Positions 30,424 to 40,066 of a stretch of DNA of 55,255 bases are shown one piece after another. Position 1 is the first letter of the stretch. Every line of letters starts with the position of its first letter. The notes beneath the pieces were generated by a model that saw only the letters and a list, made by a program, of their open reading frames with translations, was not told where the DNA came from and ran no database searches. Source of the stretch: Rickettsia typhi (GTDB taxonomy: Bacteria > Pseudomonadota > Alphaproteobacteria > Rickettsiales > Rickettsiaceae). The DNA is taken from NCBI GenBank assembly GCA_945875975.1, contig CAMCMD010000010.1:1-55255 (forward strand), written 5' to 3'. The translations under genes were made by a program, and so were the position numbers.

Positions 30424-30564
30424 AGACCTCTTGGGAAACTAATTTATAACAAGAAATTTAAAGGAGAACCGGAACGAAAAACCGCAGTGTACTAAAGTAC
30501 GTGAGGATTTGAGTACCGCTTTGACATATAAATTGCTATTAGAAATTAGTTTCCCAAGAGGTCT
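30424..30564. mobile_element. MITE-like element with 22-bp terminal inverted repeats
   Basis: Perfect 22-base inverted repeats (30424-30445 and 30543-30564, both ending AGACCTCTTGGG outward) bound a 141-base non-coding element. ATT occurs on both outer sides, which could be a 3-bp target duplication. The interior carries a small palindrome around 30489-30500. It encodes nothing. The ends look like insertion-sequence termini, so this is probably an internally deleted, non-autonomous derivative. It lies between NDUFS4 and priA, close to the priA 3' end. Confidence 0.85.
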
Positions 30565-30578
30565 ATTTTTAACTAGGG

Positions 30579-32519
30579 CTACAATAAGTTTTGTGGGTCA
30601 ATATCAATTTTGATCTGAAAACTTGACGGGATAATCGCAGTATCTTTCCATAATTTTAAATATTTTTGCAAATTAAAATCTTTTAGAGCTATTACTAGTA
30701 TTTTATACCTATATTTGCCTGATAATTTATAAAGCCCCGCCTCGGCTGGGCCTAATATTCTAGCAGAGCTTCTAGGAGCAAATGATAGAAACTTCCTTGC
30801 CATTTCTTTTGTTTTAGTAGGATTATTGCCAGTAATGGTAATAGCAGCTATCTTGGCAAATGGTGGCATAACGGCATTTTTTCTCGACTCAAGCTCTTCT
30901 TCAAAAAAATCGCTTTCTTTGTTATTGACGAAAGCATCAATTACTTTATGCTCAGGAACATAGGTTTGAAGCATCACTTTGCCCTTTACATTTTCTCTAC
31001 CCGCTCGCCCACCTACTTGGTTTAATAATTGAAATGTGCGCTCTGATGCTCTAAGGTCACCTCCAACAAATCCTACATCTGCATCAACAACTACCACAAG
31101 AGTTAATTTTGGGAAATGATAGCCTTTAGTAATAACTTGTGTACCAATTAAAATATCTATCTCTCCCTCCTCCATTGCTTTTAGCAATTCTTGCATCTGC
31201 CCATCAAATGAAGATTGATCCTTGCTAACTACAACGGTTCTAGAGCTAGGAAATAATCTAATGATTTCTTCACCTATCCTCTCAATTCCTGGACCACACA
31301 ATACCAAGCTTTCCCCTTGAGCACAATCCGGACAGCGCGAAGGAATAGAAGCAACGCTTCCACAATGGTGACATTCAAGACGATTTATTTCTTTATGAAA
31401 AACCATTGAAGCTGAACAAGATTTACAATTTGCTCTATAGCCGCAAGCCTTGCACAGCATCAAAGGAGCATAACCTTTTCTATTTAAGAAAATGAGCGCC
31501 TGATGCTTTTTTCCTATAGTTGATTTTATTTCATTTATAACCGGAGCAGACAGCCAACTGTTCTTAGGCAAAGACTCTTGTCTCATATCAACAATTTGTA
31601 TTTCTGGAAGAATTGCCTGGTTGTATCTATTACTAAGCTCTATTAATTTATATTTGTTAATCATGGCGTTATATAATGACTCGATTGACGGTGTTGCAGA
31701 CACAAGCAAAGTTTGAGAAGCTTCTATCGATCCTCTAAGCACCGCCATATCTCTTGCATTGTATAATATGCCTTCAGATTGCTTATATGAACTATCATGT
31801 TCTTCATCAACGACAATAATTCCAAGATCTTTATATGGCAAAAACAGTGCACTTCTGGCACCAATTACTACTCTTACTGTGCCAACGATAACCCCTCTAA
31901 GAATTCTTTTTTTCTGAGCCTTAGACACTCTGGAATTCCAAACGACTGGTTCAAAGCCGAACCGGTGGGTAAACCTAGAAATAATTTGTTTGCTCAAAGA
32001 AATCTCCGGAAGCATTATTAGTACCTGCTTGCCAGACTTTAAGTAATTCATTATGGCATGAAAATATATTTCTGTTTTACCAGAACCAGTGACCCCCTTT
32101 ACCAATACAGGAATTTTACTATTTTCAATCTGCATCAACACTTCTGCTTGCTCTGGTGACAGGGGCAGCAAAGACTGATCAAAATTAATAGTCTGCTCAT
32201 TAATTTTCATCGGCAATTCGTTAACATCAACCGGTAACACCAGCTTAGCAACTGTTCCAAGCTCAGTAAGATAATAACTACTTGCTCTTTTTATCATTAA
32301 TAGAGTTGATACCGATAATCTGGGCGCAAAAAGACACTTGCTAATAACTGATTTAAGAACTCTTGTGGACTTAGGACAGTTAACCTCCCATACGATTGCG
32401 GTAATTTCTTTATTACGAAATGGCACTACAACCAGGTCGCCCACTTGATAAGCATTTTCAGCGCTGTAATCTAGGGGAAAAATACCGACTATTGGCACTA
32501 GTACTTTGATTACTTGCAT
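30579..32519 (-). CDS. priA: Primosomal protein N' (replication restart helicase)
   Basis: PriA reloads the replisome at stalled forks. The N-terminal DNA-binding domain is followed by a superfamily 2 helicase core with Walker A VTGSGKTE, the DEEH box IVVDEEHDSSYKQ, and later motifs (QVGGRAGR). The zinc region has the paired Cys knuckles CKACGYRANCKSC and CHHCGS..CPDC. A length of 646 residues is short compared with about 730 in E. coli but typical of reduced alphaproteobacteria. It ends 15 bases from the MITE-like element. Confidence 0.96.
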   Translation of the reverse strand: MQVIKVLVPIVGIFPLDYSAENAYQVGDLVVVPFRNKEITAIVWEVNCPKSTRVLKSVISKCLFAPRLSVSTLLMIKRASSYYLTELGTVAKLVLPVDVNELPMKINEQTINFDQSLLPLSPEQAEVLMQIENSKIPVLVKGVTGSGKTEIYFHAIMNYLKSGKQVLIMLPEISLSKQIISRFTHRFGFEPVVWNSRVSKAQKKRILRGVIVGTVRVVIGARSALFLPYKDLGIIVVDEEHDSSYKQSEGILYNARDMAVLRGSIEASQTLLVSATPSIESLYNAMINKYKLIELSNRYNQAILPEIQIVDMRQESLPKNSWLSAPVINEIKSTIGKKHQALIFLNRKGYAPLMLCKACGYRANCKSCSASMVFHKEINRLECHHCGSVASIPSRCPDCAQGESLVLCGPGIERIGEEIIRLFPSSRTVVVSKDQSSFDGQMQELLKAMEEGEIDILIGTQVITKGYHFPKLTLVVVVDADVGFVGGDLRASERTFQLLNQVGGRAGRENVKGKVMLQTYVPEHKVIDAFVNNKESDFFEEELESRKNAVMPPFAKIAAITITGNNPTKTKEMARKFLSFAPRSSARILGPAEAGLYKLSGKYRYKILVIALKDFNLQKYLKLWKDTAIIPSSFQIKIDIDPQNLL

Positions 32520-32676
32520 GTCATAACATTTGATTGTTTATCGTCATTATATATTGATTTTACCTGTTAATCACAAGATAAAATAAAACCTAAAACAGAG
32601 GATTAGCAAATCACTATAGCTAATATTAGTAAAAACTCCTATAATCTACAGCTATATCATAAGAAGAAACTACTCC

Positions 32677-35151
32677 ATGAAAATCTTGTCCAAAATATTA
32701 GCACTTATTATTCTGGTCTGCGCTGGATTCTACGGTCTGTTTTTAGGAGCGACCATGGGCAAATTGAATCAACCAATCAAAACTATCTTAGAATATTTTT
32801 TAAATGTTGAAGTAGTGGGATTACATTTTCAAGATAGCACTCTTAGTTCCAAAGAGGTAATAATTCTATCAAGAGCCGGAAAATTACTGATTTCAGACTT
32901 GAACATACATATTGGATACTCACCAGATTCTTTTGATTTTACTATAGATCCTGGTAGAATTTGTATCACAAACAATAAGGATGAACTAATTGTTGACGCT
33001 AAGTATTTTGGAAAATTCACGAGAAGCATTTTTAAAAATAATTACTCTACCCAGCTAAATTTTAGCGAAATTGTTATTTCTGATTTGACGGATATTCATA
33101 ATAAACCCTACAATAATGGACTCGTAACTTACTATAATCGCAGGTCAGAACAAGCCGATCACATTGCTTTTGACTTAAATTTTGATAATTCTAGCCTCCT
33201 GCAAGCGGGTAGCGATCAAGATAGTGGGAAAGTTAAAATTACTGGAAAAAACATACCGCTGGGCGCTTACACTATCTTTGAAAAGATAGCTCCTGATAAT
33301 GGATTGGTAGAATTCTTTCAAAAATTTGTAAAAAACGGTCATATAACAGAAATGGATTTTCTACTGGATATTAAAAGGGAAATACTAACTAAAGATAGCT
33401 TAATAGGCAAAGCCAAGATTCAAAACCTTGATTTTAGCTACGATCCAGATCTTCCTCAATTAAAAAATATGGATATTGATATTGATGTTCTAGATTCTGA
33501 TATTACTTTCAAAATAAACAGTGCTTATTCATCAGATATCGTATTATCTCAAGGGTTAATATTGATGAACTGGAAAGGGCTTGATAATACAGAGTTAAAA
33601 ATCACCGCTAAAGCTCATGGTCCTGCTACTAGCTTAACTGATTTTATCACGCTTCAGCAACACCAAGAGATGAACAAAGCCAATATCGACCTTCGTAAAA
33701 TAATTGGCCACGCTGACCTTGATATTAATATAGATATTCCTCTAAAGCCTGGAACAAAGAATATCTACAATATATCTGCTAATATAACTAAAGCATCTTT
33801 ATCAATATTTAAAAATTATGTTAAACTGACTAGTGCTACTATAAAAGGTATTTTCAATGGCGATGAAGTATTGCTCAGTGGAACTGGAAAAATTAATAAT
33901 TTTAATAGTGACTTGGACTTTGTACTTAATCTAACAGACAAAACTAAATTCTCACACAAACTAGATATAAAAACACATTTTAAAATATTAAATAACCCAT
34001 CAGATACTAGAAATAAAATAGCTTTCCTAAGTCTTCTCGGTGGCAGCTCTGTACTTGATTTTACCTATACAAATAAAGATTCCAAGGGAATCATTGCTAT
34101 AGATGCCGACATTACAAATCTTGATCTTTATTTCGATAAGCTAGGAATTAGAAAAAAACAAAATGATAAATCAAACTTGGTTGTCACTGGCACTTTTACA
34201 GATCCAACTAAAGGGGAGATAGATTTTTCTGTTTCAAGCAAAAGCGAGCTAAAAACTACTGGAACAATTCATATAAATTCAAATAAAGCAACAGCTGATA
34301 TTAGAGAAATTAAACATAAAAAAACAGATTTAACAGCAAAAATAGTATTAGATAAAAACCTCTTTGATGCCAGTATACAAGGTAAAATACTTGACCTATC
34401 AGATGCGGATATGCTTCAATTTCTTGAAAAAGAGAGAGATAGTGGATCTACTAAATTAGCTCTTTCTATTGACAAAATTAAGTTAAAAGACGACATATGG
34501 CTTGATAATGTAAAAGCAAAATTTGAGTGCGATCCTTTGCGTTGTTTTTCTGGCTATATTGATTCTAAAATAGGTTCTAGATCACTTGAAGTCTTACTAA
34601 CAGCAAAACAAGATAAAGAAGAGTGGCTTATAAACTGTAGTAATGCTGGGGCATTACTGAGAGGGCTCGATATGTATAATTCAATGAGAGCTGGCAATCT
34701 TACACTAAATCTTACTACCAGCAGAAAAGAGGTTAAACCTGGACATATTATTCCAATCCATAGCGGTAAATTTTCTTTTGAACGTTTTATGTTGCATGAT
34801 GCCACTACTATGACTCGTATGATTTCTTTCATATCGCTTCCAGGTTTTATTGGCATGATTAGCGGTAACAAAGATATTACTTTCCTCAGCATGACTGGAG
34901 ATTTTAGTTTCCAAAACAACATCCTTTCAATAACTAGTAGCTCTGCTAAGGGGCCCTACTTTGACTTTACACTCAAAGGCAAAATTGACACCAAAAAAAG
35001 ATTTATGGACATATACGGACATGTGAATCCTGAGTTATATGGAATTAGCTCGGTCATTGGCTCAATTCCAATTATTGGCAGGGTTTTTACTGGTAATAAA
35101 AATCACCAAGGCCTAGTTTCCAAATCTTATAGCTTAAAAGAGAAGTACTAA
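32677..35151 (+). CDS. AsmA/YhdP-like envelope protein (DUF3971)
   Basis: An 824-residue protein anchored by an N-terminal helix (residues 3-24) with a long beta-strand-rich periplasmic part. The C-terminal region has the YhdP/AsmA signature: MTRMISFISLPGFIGMISG, LSMTGDFSFQNNI, KGPYFDFTLKGKID and INPELYG-like NPELYGISSVIGSIPIIG. Large members of this family form a groove that moves phospholipids between the membranes, so a lipid-transport role in the envelope is inferred. Its stop is immediately followed by the pld start, suggesting a joint transcript with a phospholipid-related enzyme. Confidence 0.85.
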   Translation: MKILSKILALIILVCAGFYGLFLGATMGKLNQPIKTILEYFLNVEVVGLHFQDSTLSSKEVIILSRAGKLLISDLNIHIGYSPDSFDFTIDPGRICITNNKDELIVDAKYFGKFTRSIFKNNYSTQLNFSEIVISDLTDIHNKPYNNGLVTYYNRRSEQADHIAFDLNFDNSSLLQAGSDQDSGKVKITGKNIPLGAYTIFEKIAPDNGLVEFFQKFVKNGHITEMDFLLDIKREILTKDSLIGKAKIQNLDFSYDPDLPQLKNMDIDIDVLDSDITFKINSAYSSDIVLSQGLILMNWKGLDNTELKITAKAHGPATSLTDFITLQQHQEMNKANIDLRKIIGHADLDINIDIPLKPGTKNIYNISANITKASLSIFKNYVKLTSATIKGIFNGDEVLLSGTGKINNFNSDLDFVLNLTDKTKFSHKLDIKTHFKILNNPSDTRNKIAFLSLLGGSSVLDFTYTNKDSKGIIAIDADITNLDLYFDKLGIRKKQNDKSNLVVTGTFTDPTKGEIDFSVSSKSELKTTGTIHINSNKATADIREIKHKKTDLTAKIVLDKNLFDASIQGKILDLSDADMLQFLEKERDSGSTKLALSIDKIKLKDDIWLDNVKAKFECDPLRCFSGYIDSKIGSRSLEVLLTAKQDKEEWLINCSNAGALLRGLDMYNSMRAGNLTLNLTTSRKEVKPGHIIPIHSGKFSFERFMLHDATTMTRMISFISLPGFIGMISGNKDITFLSMTGDFSFQNNILSITSSSAKGPYFDFTLKGKIDTKKRFMDIYGHVNPELYGISSVIGSIPIIGRVFTGNKNHQGLVSKSYSLKEKY

Positions 35152-35766
35152 ATGAAAAAGCCAAAATTAAAACTATCAACAATAAATCACATGATGAGGT
35201 TCTTTGGTTTTAGTCAAGCACCTATACGTTCAATCATTGCTGTACTTGCGTTTGGGATTAGTCTGGGAGTGGCTTATGAAGAGATGGTAGGAATCGGCAC
35301 ATGGCACAGTTATCATCCAGATACAGCTAGTGTAAATGTTTGTTTTACTCCTCCATCAGGTTGCGGCGGTTTAATAGCTCAGGAGATAGTGAAAGCAAAA
35401 AAGAGTATTTATGTACAAGCCTATGGACTAACATCTATCAGCATTATACATCAACTAAAAGCTGCGAAAGATAGGGGGGTATTAGTACGCATTTTACTTG
35501 ATGGCGGAAATTTAAGTGACAATCAGCAAGTACTTACGGAATTACAAAAATATGGAATAGATGTAAGGTTTGACAAAATGCCTGGCATAGCACACAACAA
35601 AGTGATAATTATTGACAGCAAAAAAGTTATTACCGGGTCGTTCAACTTCACAAGCGCAGCTGATCATAGGAATGCCGAAAATGTAATACTAATTGAAGAT
35701 ACAGATATTGCTTCCCTTTATTTAAGAAATTGGACAAACAGAGAGAAAGACAGCCATAATTTATAA
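35152..35766 (+). CDS. pld: Phospholipase D-family protein, rickettsial type
   Basis: A 204-residue secreted PLD-superfamily protein with one HKD motif (HNKVIIID, then TGSFNFTSAAD and RNAEN), acting as a dimer to make a full site. An N-terminal hydrophobic segment (near residues 22-42) serves as signal or anchor. The CFTPPSGCGG stretch and overall length match the Rickettsia Pld that aids escape from the vacuole. It directly follows the AsmA-like gene with no spacing. Nuclease-type members (Nuc) have the same fold, so lipid specificity is from homology. Confidence 0.9.
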   Translation: MKKPKLKLSTINHMMRFFGFSQAPIRSIIAVLAFGISLGVAYEEMVGIGTWHSYHPDTASVNVCFTPPSGCGGLIAQEIVKAKKSIYVQAYGLTSISIIHQLKAAKDRGVLVRILLDGGNLSDNQQVLTELQKYGIDVRFDKMPGIAHNKVIIIDSKKVITGSFNFTSAADHRNAENVILIEDTDIASLYLRNWTNREKDSHNL

Positions 35767-35822
35767 TAAGCTGATTTCTCTCTATCCACTTAAATTAAGT
35801 ACATTTCTCTGTATGGTGCAGA

Positions 35823-37004
35823 CTATTCTATTTTCCCAGCCGCAAATCCAGATGACCATGCCCATTGAAAGTTATAACCCCCAAGCCATCCTGTTACATC
35901 TATCACTTCACCAACAAAAAATAAGCCAGGGACTCTTATTGATTCCATAGTTTTTGAAGATAATTCGCGGGTATCTACGCCGCCAGAAGTTACTTCTGCT
36001 TTTAGATAACCTTCGCTATCACTTATTGGCACTTGAAAGTTGTGGATAAATTTTGCAATATAAGATAATTTTTCTTTAGTAAGGTCCGTGATAGATCTAT
36101 TAAAGTCTGAATTTCTTAGAGAAAAATTATCAACCAATCGATTTGTCAGGTAATTCTTGAGATAATTAGCAAGAGTTTGCTTGTTATTTTTATCAACTAT
36201 AAACATATTCTCAAGATTAAGATTTGGTAATAAATTGATCGATATTTTTTCGCTATTAAATTTGCTTAAATATGATGAAATTTGAAGAATAGCTGGGCCA
36301 CTAAGACCTTTGTGAGTAAATAATATGTTTTCAGTAAAAGTAACATCTTGATATTTTACTATTGAATAGTTAGAGATTCCTCTAAGTTCGTTAAATAGTA
36401 TCATTTGCTCTTCTGAAACAATGAGAGGGACTAGGGCCGGTTTAGTTGGAATAATCTTTAGGCCAAACTTCTGGGCAATGCGGTAACCAAAATCAGTTGC
36501 TCCTATTTTTGGAATAGACAACCCGCCAGTAGCAATAATAAGAGAGTAACTAATAAAATCGCCTTGATCTGTTTCTATTTTAAAATAATCGCCTTTAAAA
36601 ACCTCTTTAACGTTACATGACAGCCTTATATCTACCTGATTTTTTTTGCATAAATCAACAAGCATCTCGATGATTTGTTTTGAAGATCCATCACAAAACA
36701 ATTGGCCTAAAGTTTTTTCATGATACGCAATTTTATAAGACTCGAGCAAATTGATAAAGTCAGATTGTGTATATTGAGAAAGCGCAGATTTAACAAAATG
36801 AGGATTTTGACTAATAAAGTTGCGGCTACTAGTATTAATATTAGTAAAATTGCATCTACCCCCACCCGATATTCTGATTTTTTCACCAATTTTATCCGTA
36901 TGCTCAACAACTAAGACTCGTTTCCCTTTCTGTCCAGCAGAAATCGCTGCCATTAAGCCTGCAGCCCCAGCTCCTATTGTTATTACATCGTATTTATTGA
37001 ACAT
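35823..37004 (-). CDS. FAD-dependent oxidoreductase, BaiN/HI0933 family
   Basis: A 393-residue flavoprotein with the dinucleotide-binding GAGAAGLMAAISAGQ at the N terminus, the family motif SGGGRCNFTN near residue 46, an ATGGLSIPKIGATD segment and a C-terminal GGYNFQWAWSSGFAAG that closes the FAD site. This family is annotated as BaiN-like or 'NAD(P)/FAD-dependent oxidoreductase'. Its substrate in these bacteria is not known. It ends shortly after the pld gene on the opposite strand. The EamA gene lies just upstream on the same strand with only 6 bases between them, so both are likely co-transcribed. Confidence 0.9.
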   Translation of the reverse strand: MFNKYDVITIGAGAAGLMAAISAGQKGKRVLVVEHTDKIGEKIRISGGGRCNFTNINTSSRNFISQNPHFVKSALSQYTQSDFINLLESYKIAYHEKTLGQLFCDGSSKQIIEMLVDLCKKNQVDIRLSCNVKEVFKGDYFKIETDQGDFISYSLIIATGGLSIPKIGATDFGYRIAQKFGLKIIPTKPALVPLIVSEEQMILFNELRGISNYSIVKYQDVTFTENILFTHKGLSGPAILQISSYLSKFNSEKISINLLPNLNLENMFIVDKNNKQTLANYLKNYLTNRLVDNFSLRNSDFNRSITDLTKEKLSYIAKFIHNFQVPISDSEGYLKAEVTSGGVDTRELSSKTMESIRVPGLFFVGEVIDVTGWLGGYNFQWAWSSGFAAGKIE

Positions 37005-37010
37005 TTATAG

Positions 37011-37895
37011 TCAATATTTAGTTTTTTGAGTAGTATGAAACAAAACCATCAAAGCCCCGGATAAAACTATTATTGTGCCCATAATTTGAATAAATGTTAC
37101 TTTTTCATCAAGCAAGATAATGCCAAATATTAGCACAAATACCGGCTCTAACACAGATAATGTAGCTGCTTTCTCAGCATCTATATACTGCAAAGCCTTA
37201 AGCAATAACAAAATTGGGATTGCAGTACAAAGCAGTCCTATACCTATTATATTAAACCAATTGTTCAAACCACTTGGTACATGAAAACTTGAATCAACCA
37301 AAGATGCTATGAAACTTATTGTTGCACTGCCTATTGAGACCATCGCAGTAGACAAAATCGGATGAATTGATATTTTTTCGCTTGCTACCATATAACAAGC
37401 ATAAAACATTGCAGTGGCAACTCCCAAAACAACTCCCAAAATATCTAATCTACAGTCTTGTATGTCTACCAAAAGCACCAGACCTATTAAAATAATTAAG
37501 AAGGCTAAGAAATAAATTTTACTGAATTTAGCGTGGTAAAAAGTGATATTAATTATCATTACGATAGCAGGATAGATAAAAAATATTACCATGGCGAGGC
37601 CTGTCCCTATATAAAGGCTAGATAGAAAAAAAACTATTGAAGAAGAACCATAAAACACCATTCCACTTAACAATACTTTAAGGCTGATTCTTGGTGATTG
37701 TAAAATAATTGGATATTTAGGTATTAATAATATTAGTGCAAATAGGGCCGATACCAAAAAACGCCAAAATAACATGTTATAAACTGATGACCCAGCCTGA
37801 ATAATAGTAATACCAAAATATCCAAGCAAGCTATAACAAAAGCCTGACATGATTGCGTATAGCGCCCCTATTTTGTAATTAGATAAAATTTTCAT
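37011..37895 (-). CDS. EamA/DMT-family transporter
   Basis: A 294-residue ten-helix carrier with two EamA repeats (IMSGFCYSLLGYFGITIIQAG at the start; ALQYIDAEKAATLSVLEPVF in the second repeat). It is not the SAM-importer subtype: the diagnostic SSSxNDV and DIINKKFV segments are missing. The substrate is unknown, with amino acids or metabolite export as general possibilities. It lies upstream of and probably co-transcribed with the BaiN-like flavoprotein. Confidence 0.85.
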   Translation of the reverse strand: MKILSNYKIGALYAIMSGFCYSLLGYFGITIIQAGSSVYNMLFWRFLVSALFALILLIPKYPIILQSPRISLKVLLSGMVFYGSSSIVFFLSSLYIGTGLAMVIFFIYPAIVMIINITFYHAKFSKIYFLAFLIILIGLVLLVDIQDCRLDILGVVLGVATAMFYACYMVASEKISIHPILSTAMVSIGSATISFIASLVDSSFHVPSGLNNWFNIIGIGLLCTAIPILLLLKALQYIDAEKAATLSVLEPVFVLIFGIILLDEKVTFIQIMGTIIVLSGALMVLFHTTQKTKY

Positions 37896-38194
37896 CTATA
37901 AGCTCGAGTAATTATTCTGTCAAAAGGAGGCAGAGACCAAATATTTGCAATATAATACTTCTAAAATAGCTAGTTTCCCAGACATTGTAAAGTATCTCAC
38001 CCTTCCTTGGATTATTCCAACAAGCGGTTAGTTTATAATATTTGTGTTTTAAGTTGGGTTTAAGAAAACGAACAAATTCATACACTAAGAGCCGGCCTAA
38101 ACCTTTTCATTACAAGAACTATAGCAGGATTCTCTTCGTCAGTAAAATAATTCTGGAAAACTCACCAATTAAATGATATATCTAACATGTTCTT

Positions 38195-38286
38195 GGAGAG
38201 ATGGCCGAGTGGCCGAAGGCGCTCCCCTGCTAAGGGAGTATAGGGAGCAATCTCTATCGAGGGTTCGAATCCCTCTCTCTCCGCCA
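38195..38286 (+). tRNA. tRNA-Ser (anticodon GCT), integration target
   Basis: A complete class II tRNA. The acceptor GGAGAGA pairs with TCTCTCC, the anticodon stem CTCCC/GGGAG encloses loop CTGCTAA (anticodon GCT), a long variable arm follows, and CCA is encoded. It decodes AGC/AGU. Its last 27 bases (38260-38286) recur exactly at 40034-40060, marking this gene as the attachment site of an integrated element. Confidence 0.97.
38260..38286 (+). repeat. Attachment-site repeat, left copy (inside tRNA-Ser)
   Basis: These 27 bases cover the T-arm and acceptor end of tRNA-Ser through CCA and match 40034-40060 exactly. Such duplication of a tRNA 3' end is what tyrosine recombinases leave at attL and attR. 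Confidence 0.85.
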
Positions 38287-38771
38287 AGGTTAGTTGGGGT
38301 CTGTTATTGAGAAGATAGTATACAAATTATTGCGGAGGCGTAGCATACAGTTTAGCAATGAAAGGGTTATTAATTGGTTCTAGCCTACAAGTTTCTTCAT
38401 CAAAATATCCTATATCATAATGCATACAAGCCAAACTTTATCATCAGTTTGAGTTATACACCTCTGATAAATTAAGAGTTGAAATTGACTGAGCATATAC
38501 TGCTATGATTTTAAAAGTTGGGATGTCATGCTGAACGCAGTTATCAGCGCCTGGTTTATGGTTGAAAGATCCTTCACTGCGTTCAGCATGACAAAAAGCC
38601 AACTCTTCGTTTACTAGGGGTATACCTATTTTTTGTCCTGCAAAAACGCTGGACAGGTCGTGATATGGCTACACTAAGCCAGACAAGTAGATTCATATAA
38701 ACTTAGAAACGCAACGCGTCCTGTATTCCGTACCAGACTATCTAGAAACCTTAAATATATACATTTTTCTC
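38287..38771. other. Non-coding left part of the tRNA-Ser element
   Basis: No coding frame of note is found here. The stretch holds the long inverted repeat at 38516-38604. A 12-base string (CGCAACGCGTCC) near 38709 recurs near 41205, within the next non-coding gap, which may reflect a shared mobile-element origin. Confidence 0.5.
38516..38604. repeat. Long inverted repeat (palindromic element)
   Basis: An 18-base perfect inverted repeat (38524-38541 and 38576-38593, starting TGTCATGCTGAACG) encloses a 34-base loop. A shorter outer pair (AGTTGG/CCAACT) extends the stem with a bulge. The arm resembles dispersed GTCATGCTGAAC-type palindromes I recall from Rickettsiales genomes. No T run follows it, so it is a repeat element or RNA structure rather than a terminator. 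Confidence 0.75.
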
Positions 38772-39688
38772 TTATATGATTTTAATTTCCATCCCATCGT
38801 TGCATTTCATATCCATACATATATTTGGTAAAATAAACTCCTTTTTAATATATTGTGGCATTTTTTGCATTTCTTGTATTAGTTCATTTTTGACCCCTGG
38901 AGACTGGAAATTTCGATCCACTAAATAAGCTGTAATAAACGCTCCTGCCCTATACAAAAAATCAAAGTTACGCTTATTACCAATATACCTTCCTACTCGT
39001 GGCCAATGATACGCATGTGTTACAATAGCAATTTTAGCATTGGTTAAATTAACCTTACTCTGCTCATATTGCTGTTGCAAAGTTTTGAACTGGCCGCCAG
39101 TATGGACTTGTTCTTTCGGTAAAGAAAAAATATTAAATTTTTCCTTTGGATAGTCGGTAATTTCACCATCTGCTAAAGCTTTTTCCAACACTTCATTATC
39201 TTCAGGTCCACCATTAAACAAAATCATAGGACCATGGTTTCTAATATCTTCTAAAGTTAAAGATTTTTCAGGCTTACCTAGCTTTTTGCAGTTGCTTTGC
39301 GCGCTATTTTTATGCCTAGGCGTATTCTGTTATATCCATCATTTACATCAACACCATTTGCATTTTGTGCTGCAGAACCCGAGTTAGTGTGCTTGTATGT
39401 ATATCTTCCAGACAAAATCCACACATAATTTAGGTTAGCGTCTACCTCAGGGTTTACTTGTAAATGTATACGATTTATTTCAGAAATAAACTGAGCTTGT
39501 GTTTTGTGATCCTCATTACGAAGCTCATAAGATTTCAAAAGAGCAATGATATTGTTAAAACTGCTGACTGAGTCAGTTTGTTCAGGAGTAATGCTATGCG
39601 AATAAGCAAAGTTAATGCTAACACTAGCTAAACTGAGCAAAATAATAAGTAATACTTTGTTTATGTATAAGGTAACAGATTTGATCAT
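38772..39688 (-). pseudogene. Exported YdcF/SanA-like (DUF218) protein, frameshifted
   Basis: Two reading frames, 39688-39278 and the one ending at 38772, join into one protein of about 305 residues if one A is added to the five-A run near 39284-39288: ...ARKATAK then KLGKPEKSLTLEDIRNHG. The first part has a signal peptide (MIKSVTLYINKVLLIILL) and the LSGRYTYKH start of a DUF218 domain. The second has the family motifs PMILFNGGPEDNE and IAIVTHAYHWPRVGRYIG, equivalent to the vTsayHmpR of YdcF/SanA proteins. That family acts in envelope or polysaccharide-related steps. The break could be a true pseudogene, a sequencing slip, or slippage at the A run. It is the only cargo between the two tRNA-Ser repeats. 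Confidence 0.75.
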
Positions 39689-40066
39689 TATTTTTTCCTT
39701 GCTAAGGTTGGTATCTACTATACAAAATATCCTATGCTTGCTAGTGATACGATTAAAAATGAATATTGGAAAAATACATCAGATTTCAATAGTAGTAAAT
39801 AGCAATTTTTAAACCTCTTTAAGCAATTTAAGTTCTCGCAGATTTTGATTACATTATAGCAGGTTTAGTTAAGGCAATTTTAACATGAGTTTCGCGAAAT
39901 AGAAGTTGTAGGACTTTAGGAAAGGAAATAAGGTATTGAAATATTGTTAATTACATTTCAGAGGTATAGACTCTAATCAATTGGAACCTAGCTCTTTATG
40001 GGCATATGAGTAATTGTTAACCTATGCTCATTTAGGGTTCGAATCCCTCTCTCTCCGCCATAATAA
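39689..40066. other. Non-coding gap with right attachment repeat
   Basis: No coding frame is supported. The AT-rich upstream side should contain the promoter of the YdcF-like gene. The tRNA-Ser 3' duplication lies at the far end, next to the ankyrin gene stop. Confidence 0.5.
40034..40060 (+). repeat. Attachment-site repeat, right copy
   Basis: An exact copy of the 27-base 3' end of tRNA-Ser, including CCA. The sequence just before it does not resemble the rest of the tRNA, so this is not a second tRNA gene but a recombination scar. It bounds a 1.77-kb segment starting at the tRNA. Confidence 0.85.

Noticed and set aside
40021..40060. Second tRNA gene suggested by a perfect T-arm and acceptor end
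   Set aside because: The upstream half lacks D-arm and anticodon arm; it is only a copied 3' end.
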